A DNA stretch of 64,000 nucleotides, taken from the NCBI RefSeq assembly GCF_000725885.1, contig NZ_JODR01000014.1, forward strand, positions 124,001-188,000, in the 5' to 3' direction. Each line of letters begins with the position of its first letter. Positions within the stretch are counted from its first letter, which is position 1. Shown here in pieces: positions 8,771 to 17,459 of this stretch. The stretch is from Streptomyces albus subsp. albus. GTDB lineage: Bacteria; Actinomycetota; Actinomycetes; Streptomycetales; Streptomycetaceae. The notes below the pieces were generated by a model. That model was not told the DNA's origin and did no database searches. It was given only the letters and a program-made list of their open reading frames with translations. The position numbers and the translations under genes are program-made.

Positions 8771-10582
8771 TCACACCCGTGGCCCCGCGGTCCAGCCGGC
8801 GGTCAGATCCCGGTAGAGGGCGCTGCGCTCCACCAGTTCGGCGTGGGTCCCGCACGCCGTCCGTTCCCCGTCGAGCACCAGGACGCGGTCGGCCCGCAGC
8901 GCGGAGCTGATCCGGTGCGCGACGACCACCAGTGTCCCGGGGCGCTCGGCGAAGGCCCGCTCGGCGTGTTCCTCGGCGGCGGGGTCGAGCCGGCTGGTCG
9001 CCTCGTCCAGTACGGCCAGCGGGGCGGGGGAGAGCCAGGCGCGGGCCAGGGCCAGTTGCTGCCGCTCGCCCGCCGACAGCGAGGCGGGCTCCACCTGTCC
9101 GTCGAGCCCGCCCAGCCGGTCCACCAGCTCCGCGGCGCCGACCGCCACCACGGCGCCCAGCAGCGACGGGTCGCCCGGCGGCGCGGTCCGGTCCGGCAGC
9201 AGGCAGCACAGGTTCTCGCGGACGGTGCCGGTGAACACGTACGCCTCCTGCGGGATCAGCACCCTCTCCTCCGCGCGGACCGGCGCACCGGGCGGGCCGG
9301 CGACGACCGGGCGCCCGTCCAGCAGCACCTCGCCGCCGGTGGGCCGCAGCAGTCCGGCGATCAGCAGCGCGAGGGTGGACTTGCCCGCGCCGCTGGGGCC
9401 GACGACCGCCAGCCGTCCGCCCGCCGGAACCGTCAGGTCCAGTCCGCACAGCACCGGCCGGGCCGCCGTTCCGTAGGCGAAGGTGAGCCGGCGCAGAGTG
9501 AGCGCCGGCGGCGCGGGCCGTCCGCCGCGCACCGCCGGCGCCCGGGACGGGCCAGGCAGCGGTACGCCGGCGGGCGCGCCCTCCCGCAGCCGGCCGATCA
9601 CCACGGTCAGCCGGGCCCCGGCGCCGCCCAGCCCGTGCACCAGGCTCTGAAGAGCGGGCAGCAGTGCCTGCGTCAGATACGTGAGGGCGCCGGCCAGCGC
9701 CCCCGCGCTCACCCCGTGCCGCAGCAGCCACGGCGCGCACACCAGCAGCAGGACGACGGGCAGCCGTCCGCCCACCCCGAGGGCGAGCGCGCGGGCGACG
9801 CCCCAGCGGGCGAGGGAGACGGCGGCCCGCCGTTCCGTCTCGACGCGCCGGAGCACCGTGCGCCGCACCGTCTCCTGGGCGCCGCAGGCAGCGATGTCCC
9901 GCAGGGCGCTCACCATCGTGCCGGTCTCGCCCGCCAGTTCCTCGTCGGCCACCAGAACGGCGCGCTGCCGCCGGGCCAGGGGGCCCAGGGTGGCGGCGAA
10001 GACGGCGAGACCGGCCAGCAGCGGCGGCAGCACGACCAGCAGCAGCCGGGGCGCGAGCGCCGCCAGCCCGGTGACCGCGCCCGCGAGGGTGACGAGGAAC
10101 GAGCGGGAGACCATCACGATCCCGGCGAAGCTGTCCCGGGCGATCTCCACCTGGTGCGTGAGACGGGAGACGACGCCGCTGCCCGGCGTGTGCCGGCCGC
10201 CGCCCGGTGCCACCGCGGCGGTGACCGCCTCGTACAGTCCGCGTCCCACCACGCGCCGCACCAGTTCGTCGCGGAGCGGCTCGGTCAGCGCGGCCACCTG
10301 CCGGTAGACCCGCGCCATGCCCAGCGCGCCCACCGCCAGCGCGGCAGCGGCGACGGCCAGCCACCACAGCCCCGTGGCGGGCCGCCCGGCCAGGAAACCG
10401 TCGTCCAGTGCGCGGGCCAGGGCGAATCCGAGCGCGAAGGTGTGGGCGCCCTCCAGCAGCGACCAGCCGGCCAGTGCGCCCAGTACCCGGGGCCGCCGGG
10501 CCAGGAAGCGCAGCCCGGCACCGACGAGCCCGGGGCGCCGGTGCCTGCCGGCGGCGGGGTGCACGGCGGGGGCCTCAGCCAT
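8771..10582 (-). CDS. ramB: ABC exporter RamB-like (lanthipeptide export)
   Basis: A 603-residue half-transporter with an N-terminal six-helix domain and a C-terminal ATPase. The nucleotide-binding domain shows Walker A VGPSGAGKS, signature LSAGERQQLA, Walker B LAVLDEATSRLD and a switch His in VVVAHR. With the preceding gene it should form a heterodimer exporting the modified RamS peptide. Its ATG overlaps the stop of ramA by eight bases, so the two are translationally coupled. It is last in the ramCSAB order. A peptidase (C39) domain is absent, so leader removal must be done by another protease. Confidence 0.9.
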   Translation of the reverse strand: MAEAPAVHPAAGRHRRPGLVGAGLRFLARRPRVLGALAGWSLLEGAHTFALGFALARALDDGFLAGRPATGLWWLAVAAAALAVGALGMARVYRQVAALTEPLRDELVRRVVGRGLYEAVTAAVAPGGGRHTPGSGVVSRLTHQVEIARDSFAGIVMVSRSFLVTLAGAVTGLAALAPRLLLVVLPPLLAGLAVFAATLGPLARRQRAVLVADEELAGETGTMVSALRDIAACGAQETVRRTVLRRVETERRAAVSLARWGVARALALGVGGRLPVVLLLVCAPWLLRHGVSAGALAGALTYLTQALLPALQSLVHGLGGAGARLTVVIGRLREGAPAGVPLPGPSRAPAVRGGRPAPPALTLRRLTFAYGTAARPVLCGLDLTVPAGGRLAVVGPSGAGKSTLALLIAGLLRPTGGEVLLDGRPVVAGPPGAPVRAEERVLIPQEAYVFTGTVRENLCCLLPDRTAPPGDPSLLGAVVAVGAAELVDRLGGLDGQVEPASLSAGERQQLALARAWLSPAPLAVLDEATSRLDPAAEEHAERAFAERPGTLVVVAHRISSALRADRVLVLDGERTACGTHAELVERSALYRDLTAGWTAGPRV

Positions 10583-12422
10583 GGCCGCTCCCCGTGTCGT
10601 CGGCGAACAGCGCCCGGTAGGCGGGGTCCTCCCACAACCGGTCGTGGGGGGCGATCGCGCGGACGCGGCCCGCGTCGAGCCAGACGGTGCGGTCGGCGCG
10701 GGCGGCGGTCGAGGCGCGGTGCGTGACCACCAGCCGGGTGCGTGCCGCACCGTCGGGGCCGCCCCACAGCGCCCGGGTGACCTCGTGTTCGGTCACCGTG
10801 TCCAGGCTGGAGGTGGCGTCGTCCAGGATCAGTACGCGCGGGTCGCGGACCAGCGCCCGGGCCAGCCCCAGCCGTTGCACCTCGCCGCCGGACAGCGGGG
10901 CCCGGTCGTGCGGGGTGGCGTAGCCCTCGGGGAGGGTGCGCAGGAAACCGTCGGCGCAGGCGGCGGCAGCCGCGGCCCGCACACGTGCCCCGTGCGGGCC
11001 GCGGGCGGGGGCGCCGGCCGCTATGGCGTCGCCGACCGTGCCGCCGAAGAGCACGGGCCGGGCGAAGGCGAAGGCGACGGTGTCGCGCAGCGCGGCCGTC
11101 CGGAGCCCGGCCAGGTCCGCGCCGTCCAGCAGCACCTGCCCCGCGTCGGGTTCGACGAGACGGCCGGCGACGGCCGCCAGCAGCGACTTCCCGGCCCCGG
11201 ACCGGCCCACCACCGCGACGGTGGAGCCGCCGGGCACCACCAGGTCCACGCCCCGCAGCACCGGCTCCCCGGCGTAGGAGGCGTGCACCCCGCGCAGCTC
11301 CAGCCGGTCGGCCCCGCCCTCCGCACGGCCCGGCGGCGTGCGGGTGCCCTGCGGCAGGGCGGGCACCGCCAGCACCTCGGCCAGGCGCTGCGCCGCCGTA
11401 CGGCCCCGGACCAGGGCGTTGAGCTGTCCGACGAGTGTGCCGATGCCGGCCGCGAGGACGGCGTACCGGGCGGCGGCCACCAGACCGCCCACGCTCAGCT
11501 GACCGGCGCTCAGCAGCAGCCCACCGGTGGCCACGACGGCGAGCTGGAGGAAGGGCACCAGCACGGCGGCCTGTGCGGTGGCCCGGCCCTGGAGGTGCCA
11601 GGTGCGGTGGCCGTGCTCCGAGAGCCGGGCCACGGGCTCCAGTACGCGGCGCCGTTCGCGCTCCACGGTGCCGCCCGCCGCGATGGTCCGGGCACCGGCC
11701 ATGGCCTCCACCAGCCTTCCGGCGACGGCGGCCTGCGCCTCCTGATAGCGGGCCACACACGCGGCGGAGGTGCGGGAGAAGGCGCGCAGCAGCAGCACCA
11801 GCAGCGGGATGCCGGCGGCGAACACCAGGGCGAGCCGCGGATCCAGCAGGACGAGCGCCACGACGCCGCCCGCCGGGGTGACCAGGGCGGCCAGTGCGGA
11901 GGCGGCACTTCCGGGGGTGGTGCCGGCGTGCGCCGCGTTGCCGGTGCAGCGGGTGACCAGGTCGCCGTGGGCGAAGCGGCCGGCGCGCAGCGGCGAGACG
12001 GCCAGCAGACGGTCGGTCAGCGCGGTGCGCAGCCGTGCCGTCGTACGGGCGGCGAGCGTACCGGTGAGCACCGTCTCGGCGGCGTCCAGCACCACCAGGG
12101 CGCAGGTCAGCGCGGCGCACACGGCGAGCCAGCCGCCGGCCCGCCCGCCCGGGGCGCCGCCGGCCAGCAGCAGGTCGAGGGTGTGGCCGAGCGCGGCGGG
12201 CAGCGCCAGTTGGGCACCCGCCGCCGCGGTGGCGCACAGGAAGAGCGCCGCGACACGTCCTTTGTGCCGGCGCACTTCCGCCCGCAGCAGCCGGTGCGCC
12301 CTCGGCGGCACGGCCTGCGCCGAACCGGGGTGGCCGCCGGTTCCCGCCGGCGCCGCGGACGTGGGGGAGTGCCCCTGGGCGGGGGAGAGCCCCCGCCCAG
12401 GGGCACCGGGTGCGACGGTCAC
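10575..12422 (-). CDS. ramA: ABC exporter RamA-like (lanthipeptide export)
   Basis: A half-transporter of 615 residues if begun at GTG 12422. The membrane domain covers about 55-340. The ATPase has Walker A VGRSGAGKS, signature LSGGEVQRLGLA and Walker B VLILDDATSSLD. The start is uncertain: GTG 12422 has no ribosome site and the first 35 codons run through a perfect 17-base-arm hairpin; GTG 12311 would give 578 residues and place the first helix about 20 residues from the N-terminus, as usual for the family. It probably pairs with RamB to export the lanthipeptide. No C39 peptidase domain is present. Confidence 0.88.
   Translation of the reverse strand: MTVAPGAPGRGLSPAQGHSPTSAAPAGTGGHPGSAQAVPPRAHRLLRAEVRRHKGRVAALFLCATAAAGAQLALPAALGHTLDLLLAGGAPGGRAGGWLAVCAALTCALVVLDAAETVLTGTLAARTTARLRTALTDRLLAVSPLRAGRFAHGDLVTRCTGNAAHAGTTPGSAASALAALVTPAGGVVALVLLDPRLALVFAAGIPLLVLLLRAFSRTSAACVARYQEAQAAVAGRLVEAMAGARTIAAGGTVERERRRVLEPVARLSEHGHRTWHLQGRATAQAAVLVPFLQLAVVATGGLLLSAGQLSVGGLVAAARYAVLAAGIGTLVGQLNALVRGRTAAQRLAEVLAVPALPQGTRTPPGRAEGGADRLELRGVHASYAGEPVLRGVDLVVPGGSTVAVVGRSGAGKSLLAAVAGRLVEPDAGQVLLDGADLAGLRTAALRDTVAFAFARPVLFGGTVGDAIAAGAPARGPHGARVRAAAAAACADGFLRTLPEGYATPHDRAPLSGGEVQRLGLARALVRDPRVLILDDATSSLDTVTEHEVTRALWGGPDGAARTRLVVTHRASTAARADRTVWLDAGRVRAIAPHDRLWEDPAYRALFADDTGSGHG
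12369..12406 (-). terminator. Attenuator-like hairpin between ramS and ramA
   Basis: Perfect 17-base arms (12369-12385 and 12390-12406) around an AGAG/CTCT loop, beginning about 20 bases after the ramS stop in the direction of transcription. Hairpins that reduce read-through from an abundant precursor gene into export genes are common in lantibiotic operons. Confidence 0.7.
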
Positions 12423-12426
12423 CCGG

Positions 12427-12549
12427 TCACAGACACAGGAGCGTGCTGTGGGAGCTGTGCTTGTCGCACAGGAGGAGGCTGGCGCTGCTGTCGTCGCCGC
12501 CGCCGGTCCGCTCCTCGGGCTCCATCGTCTGCAGGTCGAGAAGTGCCAT
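12427..12549 (-). CDS. ramS: RamS/AmfS-like class III lanthipeptide precursor
   Basis: A 40-residue precursor peptide. The leader begins MALLDLQTMEPEE, containing the LLDLQ box recognised by class III synthetases. The core holds two Ser-x-x-Ser-x-x-x-Cys motifs, SSASLLLC at 21-28 and SSHSTLLC at 32-39, which in SapB and labyrinthopeptins become lanthionine or labionin rings. A single Leu follows the last Cys. GGAAGGA lies a few bases before the ATG. It is encoded between the synthetase and the exporter genes. The product is probably an amphiphilic surfactant peptide that helps aerial hyphae rise; the core differs from S. coelicolor SapB in sequence and charge. Confidence 0.93.
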   Translation of the reverse strand: MALLDLQTMEPEERTGGGDDSSASLLLCDKHSSHSTLLCL

Positions 12550-12587
12550 GGTGGTTGTTCCTTCCCATTCGGGTGATCGGATGTGTG

Positions 12588-15302
12588 TTACAGGGACGGT
12601 GGTGCTTCGGTACGGCCTTCGTCCCCAAGGCCGGTCTGTGGGCCGCCCGGCGCGGACGCCGGCGCGGATCGGGCCGGAGCGGCGGTCAGGCCGCGCGGCA
12701 CGGGCGGCAGGAACGGCAGGGCCGGCGGTGCGGTGCCCTCGCGGACGGCCGCGGCGGCGCCCGCCGCCAGCAGACAGCCCGCCGTCCCGGTGGCCAGGTC
12801 CATCGACAGCCGCATCATCTGGTCGCCGGGGAAGGCCAGTTCGCCCCCGTACGGCATGGCGTACCAGCCCAGCCCCTCCGACTGGGCCGCCAGGTCCAGT
12901 TCGGTGACGCCGGGGGTGGTGGTCCGGCTCAGATGGAGCAGCATCCCGGCGCGGCCCTGGAAGAGGCCGGGCTGCGCGTAGTAGCGCATCCGCGCGGCGG
13001 GCAGGATGCCGGCCCGGGCCCGCGCGAAGCGGTCGTGGCCGGGCCGGTGTGCGAGGAAGTCGTCGAGCACCATGGCGATGCCTACGCTGCCCGCGCCCAG
13101 GTACGGCATGGTGCGGCTGCCCTCGTCGACGACGAGGGTGCCGGCGCTGTCGCGTACGCAGCGGCCGAGGTCGCGCTCCAGCGCCCGTTCGGCGAGGTCC
13201 AGTTCCGCGGGGTCGCCGTTGCGCTCGTGGCGCCGCAGGAACAGCAGAGCCGCACCCGTGGCACCGTGCAGCAGTCCGGCCCTGGCGCGGCCCGCGGTCT
13301 CCTCGGCGGGCTCCTCCAGCCGCCGGGCGAGCAGCCGCGCGGCCTCCTCGGCGGGGGCGCGCAGCCCCTCCTCGCCGGTGAGGTGGGCGAGGTGGCCGAG
13401 GGCGAGACCGAGCCCGGCGAGCCCGCCGTACAGGGAGTCGCCGAGGCGCTGCCACTTCTCCGCCAGCACCCGCTCGGTCAGCTCCAGGGCCCGTTTGGTG
13501 TGCCCGGCCCGGGCCAGGACGCAGGCGATGCCGGGCAGTCCGTCGTACAGCCCCAGGGGGGTGCCGCGGGGCGGCGGGTCGGTGTGCCGCAGCAGCCACT
13601 CCTCGCCCTGCGGACAGGGGCCCGCGCCGGTCTCCGCCAGGGCGTGCAGCACGCCTGCCGCGCCGTGTGCAAGGCCCAGTCCGCCGCCGTCGGAGAACTG
13701 CGCGATGTCGCCGGGGAAGAGCCGGTCGTCGCGGTCGGGTGTCGCCGAGGCGAGGATCGCGCGGACCATCGAGTCGCGGGCGGCGGGCCAGTCGGCCGGG
13801 GCCGGGGGCCCTGCCGGACGGGCCGGCCGGGTGCCGCGCGACGGCTGCCGCCCGCCCGTCCCGCCGCCCTCGATGGTGGCGACGGCCTCGGCCAGGAACC
13901 GCTCGGGGATGCCGGGGAACTGGGCGGCGGCGATCCGCGCCAGATCCGCCGCCTTGGCCCGGTCCACGGCCAGCAGGGTCGTCATCGGGACGAACAGGGC
14001 CAGCCGCAGGCAGGCCAGCGCGTAGCGGTCGATGTCGTAGCCCGAGCGGTCGGCCGGGGCGATGAAGCCGGGGTGGGCGACGATCTGGCGGGGGTCGTCC
14101 TCGGCCCGCGCCGCCGCCTCGAAGTCCAGCAGGGCCACCGACTCCTCGTCCGGCGCGACCATGATGTTGAACATGTGCAGGTCGTTGAAGACGATGCCCC
14201 GCTCGTGCACCGCCGTGACGGCCTCCTCCACCAGCCGGTGCATGCGCAGCGCCCACGCGGTGTGCCGGGCCACGGCCTGCGGGTCGGGATCGGGGCTCAG
14301 CAGTGGATGTCTCTCGGCGAAGAAGGAGTTCAGAGGTCTGCCGGACAGCTCCTCCATCACCAGGAACCGGTGGCCGTCCAGCGTGAACCAGTCCCGCACG
14401 GCGGGCACCACCGGCAGTCCGGCGAGCTGGTCGAGCGCCGCTTTCTCCCGCTCCAGCCGGGCCACCGCGTCGGCCCCGTCGGCGGCGAGACCGGCGTGGG
14501 GGCGGGCCTCCTTGAGCACCACCCGGCTCCCGTCGCGGGTGTCGGTGCCGCCGTAGACGCCGCCGCCGTTGGAGAAGTGCAGGGCCCGCTCGATGCGGTA
14601 CGGCAGGTCCGCGACGGTGGCGGAGTCACGGGCCGCCAGGTGCGGGCGGAGGAAGGCGGGCAGCTCCACCCCGTCCGGCACCCGGAAGGCGGGGTCCTTG
14701 CGGTCGGGCACCAGCTGCCCGTCGGCGTTCTCGACGGCCGGCACCAGCTGTCCGTGTGCGTCGAGGCAGAACCGGGGTGCGAAACCGCCGTAGCGCACGT
14801 ACAACGGCCCCCGTCCCCACCGCAGATCGGTGAGAATGTACGGACCGGGTCTGCCGTCGAGCACGGCACCCAGCTCTTCGAGAATTTCCTGAAGCTGTCC
14901 CTCGTCGGCCGGATAGATGGTGGCGAATTTACCGCTCGTGCCGCGCCCGGCGTATTTCGCGTTCCGCAGGTACAGCAGAGTGCGGTGCGGGACGAATTTG
15001 AAGGGAATTCTCCGCGGGACGCAGTGGTCCCAGACGGCGGTGCCGATCGCGTCGGCGTTGTCCAGCGTCGCCGAGGCGTGGATCTTCCAGCCCTGCAACG
15101 GGAACTCGCCTGCCTGCGGGCGCAGCTCCAGCCAGTCCCCGGAGCGGGTCTGCCGCCAGCCTTCGGGGACGGGCCGGAGCGAGACGGGAAAGGCACCCGC
15201 GTCCGGTGTCCCGTCGCTGTCCTGGGCGGAATCCGACAAGCGGTCGGGTGTGTCGTAGAAATACCTGTCCGCGAGACAGAAAATCTCGTACCGCTTGTCC
15301 AT
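12588..15302 (-). CDS. ramC: RamC/AmfT-like class III lanthionine synthetase (LanKC)
   Basis: A 904-residue trifunctional enzyme: N-terminal lyase-like region (about 1-210), Ser/Thr kinase-like domain (about 220-480; catalytic loop GIVFNDLHMFNIMV, metal-binding LLDFEAA), and C-terminal LanC-like cyclase (about 520-890; GLGLAHGAAGVLHAL, GLPGIACVLARAG, GLLHGATGAALLFL). Together these phosphorylate, dehydrate and cyclise RamS. Class III cyclase domains usually lack the zinc ligands of LanC, and no obvious Cys-His ligand set is seen here. ATG 15302 (MDKRYEIFCLADRYFY) matches the expected family start, with GGGAGGGGAACG just upstream. Confidence 0.93.
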   Translation of the reverse strand: MDKRYEIFCLADRYFYDTPDRLSDSAQDSDGTPDAGAFPVSLRPVPEGWRQTRSGDWLELRPQAGEFPLQGWKIHASATLDNADAIGTAVWDHCVPRRIPFKFVPHRTLLYLRNAKYAGRGTSGKFATIYPADEGQLQEILEELGAVLDGRPGPYILTDLRWGRGPLYVRYGGFAPRFCLDAHGQLVPAVENADGQLVPDRKDPAFRVPDGVELPAFLRPHLAARDSATVADLPYRIERALHFSNGGGVYGGTDTRDGSRVVLKEARPHAGLAADGADAVARLEREKAALDQLAGLPVVPAVRDWFTLDGHRFLVMEELSGRPLNSFFAERHPLLSPDPDPQAVARHTAWALRMHRLVEEAVTAVHERGIVFNDLHMFNIMVAPDEESVALLDFEAAARAEDDPRQIVAHPGFIAPADRSGYDIDRYALACLRLALFVPMTTLLAVDRAKAADLARIAAAQFPGIPERFLAEAVATIEGGGTGGRQPSRGTRPARPAGPPAPADWPAARDSMVRAILASATPDRDDRLFPGDIAQFSDGGGLGLAHGAAGVLHALAETGAGPCPQGEEWLLRHTDPPPRGTPLGLYDGLPGIACVLARAGHTKRALELTERVLAEKWQRLGDSLYGGLAGLGLALGHLAHLTGEEGLRAPAEEAARLLARRLEEPAEETAGRARAGLLHGATGAALLFLRRHERNGDPAELDLAERALERDLGRCVRDSAGTLVVDEGSRTMPYLGAGSVGIAMVLDDFLAHRPGHDRFARARAGILPAARMRYYAQPGLFQGRAGMLLHLSRTTTPGVTELDLAAQSEGLGWYAMPYGGELAFPGDQMMRLSMDLATGTAGCLLAAGAAAAVREGTAPPALPFLPPVPRGLTAAPARSAPASAPGGPQTGLGDEGRTEAPPSL

Positions 15303-15365
15303 CGTTCCCCTCCCCTGGGAAGCACGGAACAAGCGTGCAGCACCGGGAAAGGAATGGGTAGTCAG

Positions 15366-15382
15366 TTCTGTCACGAACAGAA
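15366..15382. promoter_or_regulatory. Palindrome upstream of ramC, candidate operator
   Basis: TTCTGTCACGAACAGAA is an inverted repeat with six-base arms (TTCTGT/ACAGAA) about 65 bases before the ramC start. It lies where an activator such as RamR could act on the ramC promoter. Binding is inferred only from position. Confidence 0.4.
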
Positions 15383-15391
15383 TGTGAGGAA

Positions 15392-15440
15392 CGCACGGGT
15401 AACCTGCCGGACGGTCCTGCGGGAAAGCGTCACCCGTGCG
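15392..15440. terminator. Inverted repeat between the hydratase gene and ramC
   Basis: Nine-base arms CGCACGGGT (15392-15400) and ACCCGTGCG (15432-15440), 31 bases apart, just after the hydratase stop and before the ramC promoter region. It could end the hydratase transcript or be a pair of regulator half-sites. Confidence 0.35.
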
Positions 15441-15453
15441 CCCTCGGCGCCCG

Positions 15454-16509
15454 TCAGCCGCGCGGGTGCAGTCCCAGCCCGCCGCCGGGCGGCGCCGCGA
15501 AGTGCCGCGCGACCTCGGCGTCGGACACCTCGGCCACCGTGGCCGGCGACCAGCGGGGCCTGCGGTCCTTGTCGACCAGCTGCGCTCGCACCCCCTCGAC
15601 CATATCGTGCGAGGAGAGCGTCGCCACGGAGGTGCGGTACTCCTGCTCCAGCGCCTCCTCCAGCGAGTGCAGTCCGCGGGCCCGCCGCAGCGCGGCGAGC
15701 GTCACCTTGAGCGCGGTGGGCGATTTGCCCTCGATCGCCTCGGCCGCCTCCTTGGCTGCCGTGGCGCCGCTGTCCCGCAGCCTGCGCAGGATCTCCTCGA
15801 TGTCGTCGGCCGCGTAACACGTGTCGATCCAGGACCGGTGGGCGGCGAGAGCGGCGGGCGGGGCCGGGGCCGCGTACCGGGCGACCGCCTCCTGCGGCGG
15901 GGTGTGGGCCAGCGCCGCCGAGAAGCCGGCCAGCCGCTCGGACGGTACGAAGTGGTCGGCGAGCCCGCACAGCAGCGCGTCCCCGGCGCCCACCGGGCCT
16001 GCCGTCAGCGCCAGGTGCGTGCCCGTCTCGCCCGGTGCCCGGGACAGCAGCCAGGTGCCGCCCACGTCCGGGACGAAGCCGATGCCGGTCTCCGGCATGG
16101 CGACCCGCGCCCGCTCGGTGACGACACGGACGGTGCCGTGCGCGGAGATCCCCACGCCGCCGCCCATGACGATCCCGTCCATGAGCGCCACGTACGGCTT
16201 GGGGTAGCGGGCGATCCGGGCGTTGAGCCGGTACTCCTCGGCCCAGAACCGTGCGGACGCGGCGCCGCCGCCCGCCCGTACGTCGTCGTGGACCCCGCGC
16301 ATGTCGCCGCCCGCGCACAGCCCCCGCTCGCCGGCGCCGCTGATGACGACGGCCGCCACCTCGGGGTCGTCCTCCCAGGCGTCGAGGGCCGCGGCGACAC
16401 GGCGGACCATCTCCAGGTCGAGCGCGTTGAGCGCCTGGGGCCGGTTGAGGACCAGACGGCCCACGCGGCCGTCCTTGGCGGCGAGGACGGTCGGTTCGGT
16501 CTCGGGCAT
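15454..16509 (-). CDS. Enoyl-CoA hydratase/isomerase family, 3-hydroxyisobutyryl-CoA hydrolase-like
   Basis: A 351-residue crotonase-fold protein. The oxyanion-hole segments GLCAGGDMRGVHDD and GIVMGGGVGISAHG, the acidic residue in AMPETGIGFVPDVGGTWLLSR, and the extended C-terminal region (about 230-350) match 3-hydroxyisobutyryl-CoA hydrolase, an enzyme of valine breakdown, rather than short enoyl-CoA hydratases of about 260 residues. ATG 16509 follows AAGGAGCCGACGCACC. Upstream in-frame codons encode Arg/Pro-rich low-complexity sequence and are not used. It has no metabolic link to the ram genes next door. Confidence 0.85.
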   Translation of the reverse strand: MPETEPTVLAAKDGRVGRLVLNRPQALNALDLEMVRRVAAALDAWEDDPEVAAVVISGAGERGLCAGGDMRGVHDDVRAGGGAASARFWAEEYRLNARIARYPKPYVALMDGIVMGGGVGISAHGTVRVVTERARVAMPETGIGFVPDVGGTWLLSRAPGETGTHLALTAGPVGAGDALLCGLADHFVPSERLAGFSAALAHTPPQEAVARYAAPAPPAALAAHRSWIDTCYAADDIEEILRRLRDSGATAAKEAAEAIEGKSPTALKVTLAALRRARGLHSLEEALEQEYRTSVATLSSHDMVEGVRAQLVDKDRRPRWSPATVAEVSDAEVARHFAAPPGGGLGLHPRG

Positions 16510-16766
16510 GGTGCGTCGGCTCCTTCGCGCGTGACGGCGGTGGGTCGATCTTCCGGGCCACCGTACGTGGTGGGGGACGCACCCGCCGTCGCCCCCGTCA
16601 CGCCCGGGCGGTGCCCGAGACGGTGCCGTCCGCACGGTGGTCGAGCAGGACGCGTGCCGGACGAGCGGGTCCCCCCGCCCGTCGCGCATTCAACAGGTGT
16701 GCCGGACAGGGGCCGGGGCAGGCGTATCTGTGTCGTACGGCAAATGTTGTCTTCGAAGGGCACCCT

Positions 16767-16901
16767 ATGGATCTCCACGCGGCGCGCACCCCGCCGCCCG
16801 CCCGCAGCAGGAGGGCGCGGTCCCGGACCCGCCGCGGACGGATCCGGGACGCTGCCGCTCCGGCTCCGGCTCCGAACCGGTGCGGCTGGGGGAGCGGGTG
16901 A
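16767..16901 (+). CDS. Possible 44-codon leader ORF upstream of ANTAR gene
   Basis: An ATG at 16767 preceded by GAAGGGCACCCT opens a 44-residue Arg/Ala/Pro-rich frame whose TGA overlaps the GTG of the ANTAR gene by four bases. The arrangement is that of a translationally coupled leader. Codon bias cannot decide whether it is translated. It might equally be untranslated 5' leader sequence. Confidence 0.35.
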   Translation: MDLHAARTPPPARSRRARSRTRRGRIRDAAAPAPAPNRCGWGSG

Positions 16902-17365
16902 CCAGCCGGGGCGGTCCTCACACCCCGGGTTTTGCTCGGCCACCGGCGCCTTCCCCCGGCGAGGGCAGCGCCCCCGTGCGCACACCTGACGGCACCCGGG
17001 CGGCCGGACCCCCGCCGGACACGGGCGACGCGGCCCCCTCCGGTGAGCAGCCGCCCCCTGCCGACGGGGCGCAGGCGCTGCGCACCGAGCTGGCCCAGCT
17101 GCGGCAGGCCATGGAGACCCGCCCCGTGATCGACCAGGCCCGCGGCGTCCTGATGGCCTCCTGGCGCTGCACCCCGCACACCGCCTGGCAGGTCCTGGTC
17201 GACGCCTCGCAGCGCACCAACACCAAACTGCGGGAGATCGCCGTCCTGCTGACCGGCAGCACCCAGGGCGAACCGCTGCCCGACTGGCTGCGCAGCGCGG
17301 TGCTCAGCTCCTACGCACGTATCGCCGGCACCCCGGCGCCCGGCCGCGGCCCGCGACCCCGCTGA
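16898..17365 (+). CDS. ANTAR-domain protein
   Basis: A 155-residue protein with a disordered Pro/Gly-rich N-terminus (1-65) and a C-terminal ANTAR domain (about 68-130). The ANTAR consensus is visible in LRQAMETRPVIDQARGVLMA and AWQVLVDASQRTNTKLREIA. ANTAR proteins bind paired RNA hairpins and prevent transcription termination. No GAF, PAS or receiver domain is fused, so the sensory input is not obvious. The start is GTG 16898 after CTGGGGGAGCGG; the frame stays open further upstream, but that sequence is low complexity. It diverges from the hydratase gene. Confidence 0.8.
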   Translation: MTSRGGPHTPGFARPPAPSPGEGSAPVRTPDGTRAAGPPPDTGDAAPSGEQPPPADGAQALRTELAQLRQAMETRPVIDQARGVLMASWRCTPHTAWQVLVDASQRTNTKLREIAVLLTGSTQGEPLPDWLRSAVLSSYARIAGTPAPGRGPRPR

Positions 17366-17459
17366 GGCCCCCGGACCGGGAGGGCGGCCGGTGCGGGGCC
17401 GCGGCGTACGGGCCGCCGCACCCGGCAACCGGACCGGCCCCGGGGCGGCGGCCCGGCTC

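Noticed and set aside
10317..15710. Very long uninterrupted frame (about 1,800 codons) on the plus strand across the ram genes
   Set aside because: It is antisense to ramB, ramA, ramS and ramC, which have clear motifs. Long antisense frames are expected from the third-position GC bias, and this one has no domain or ribosome site.
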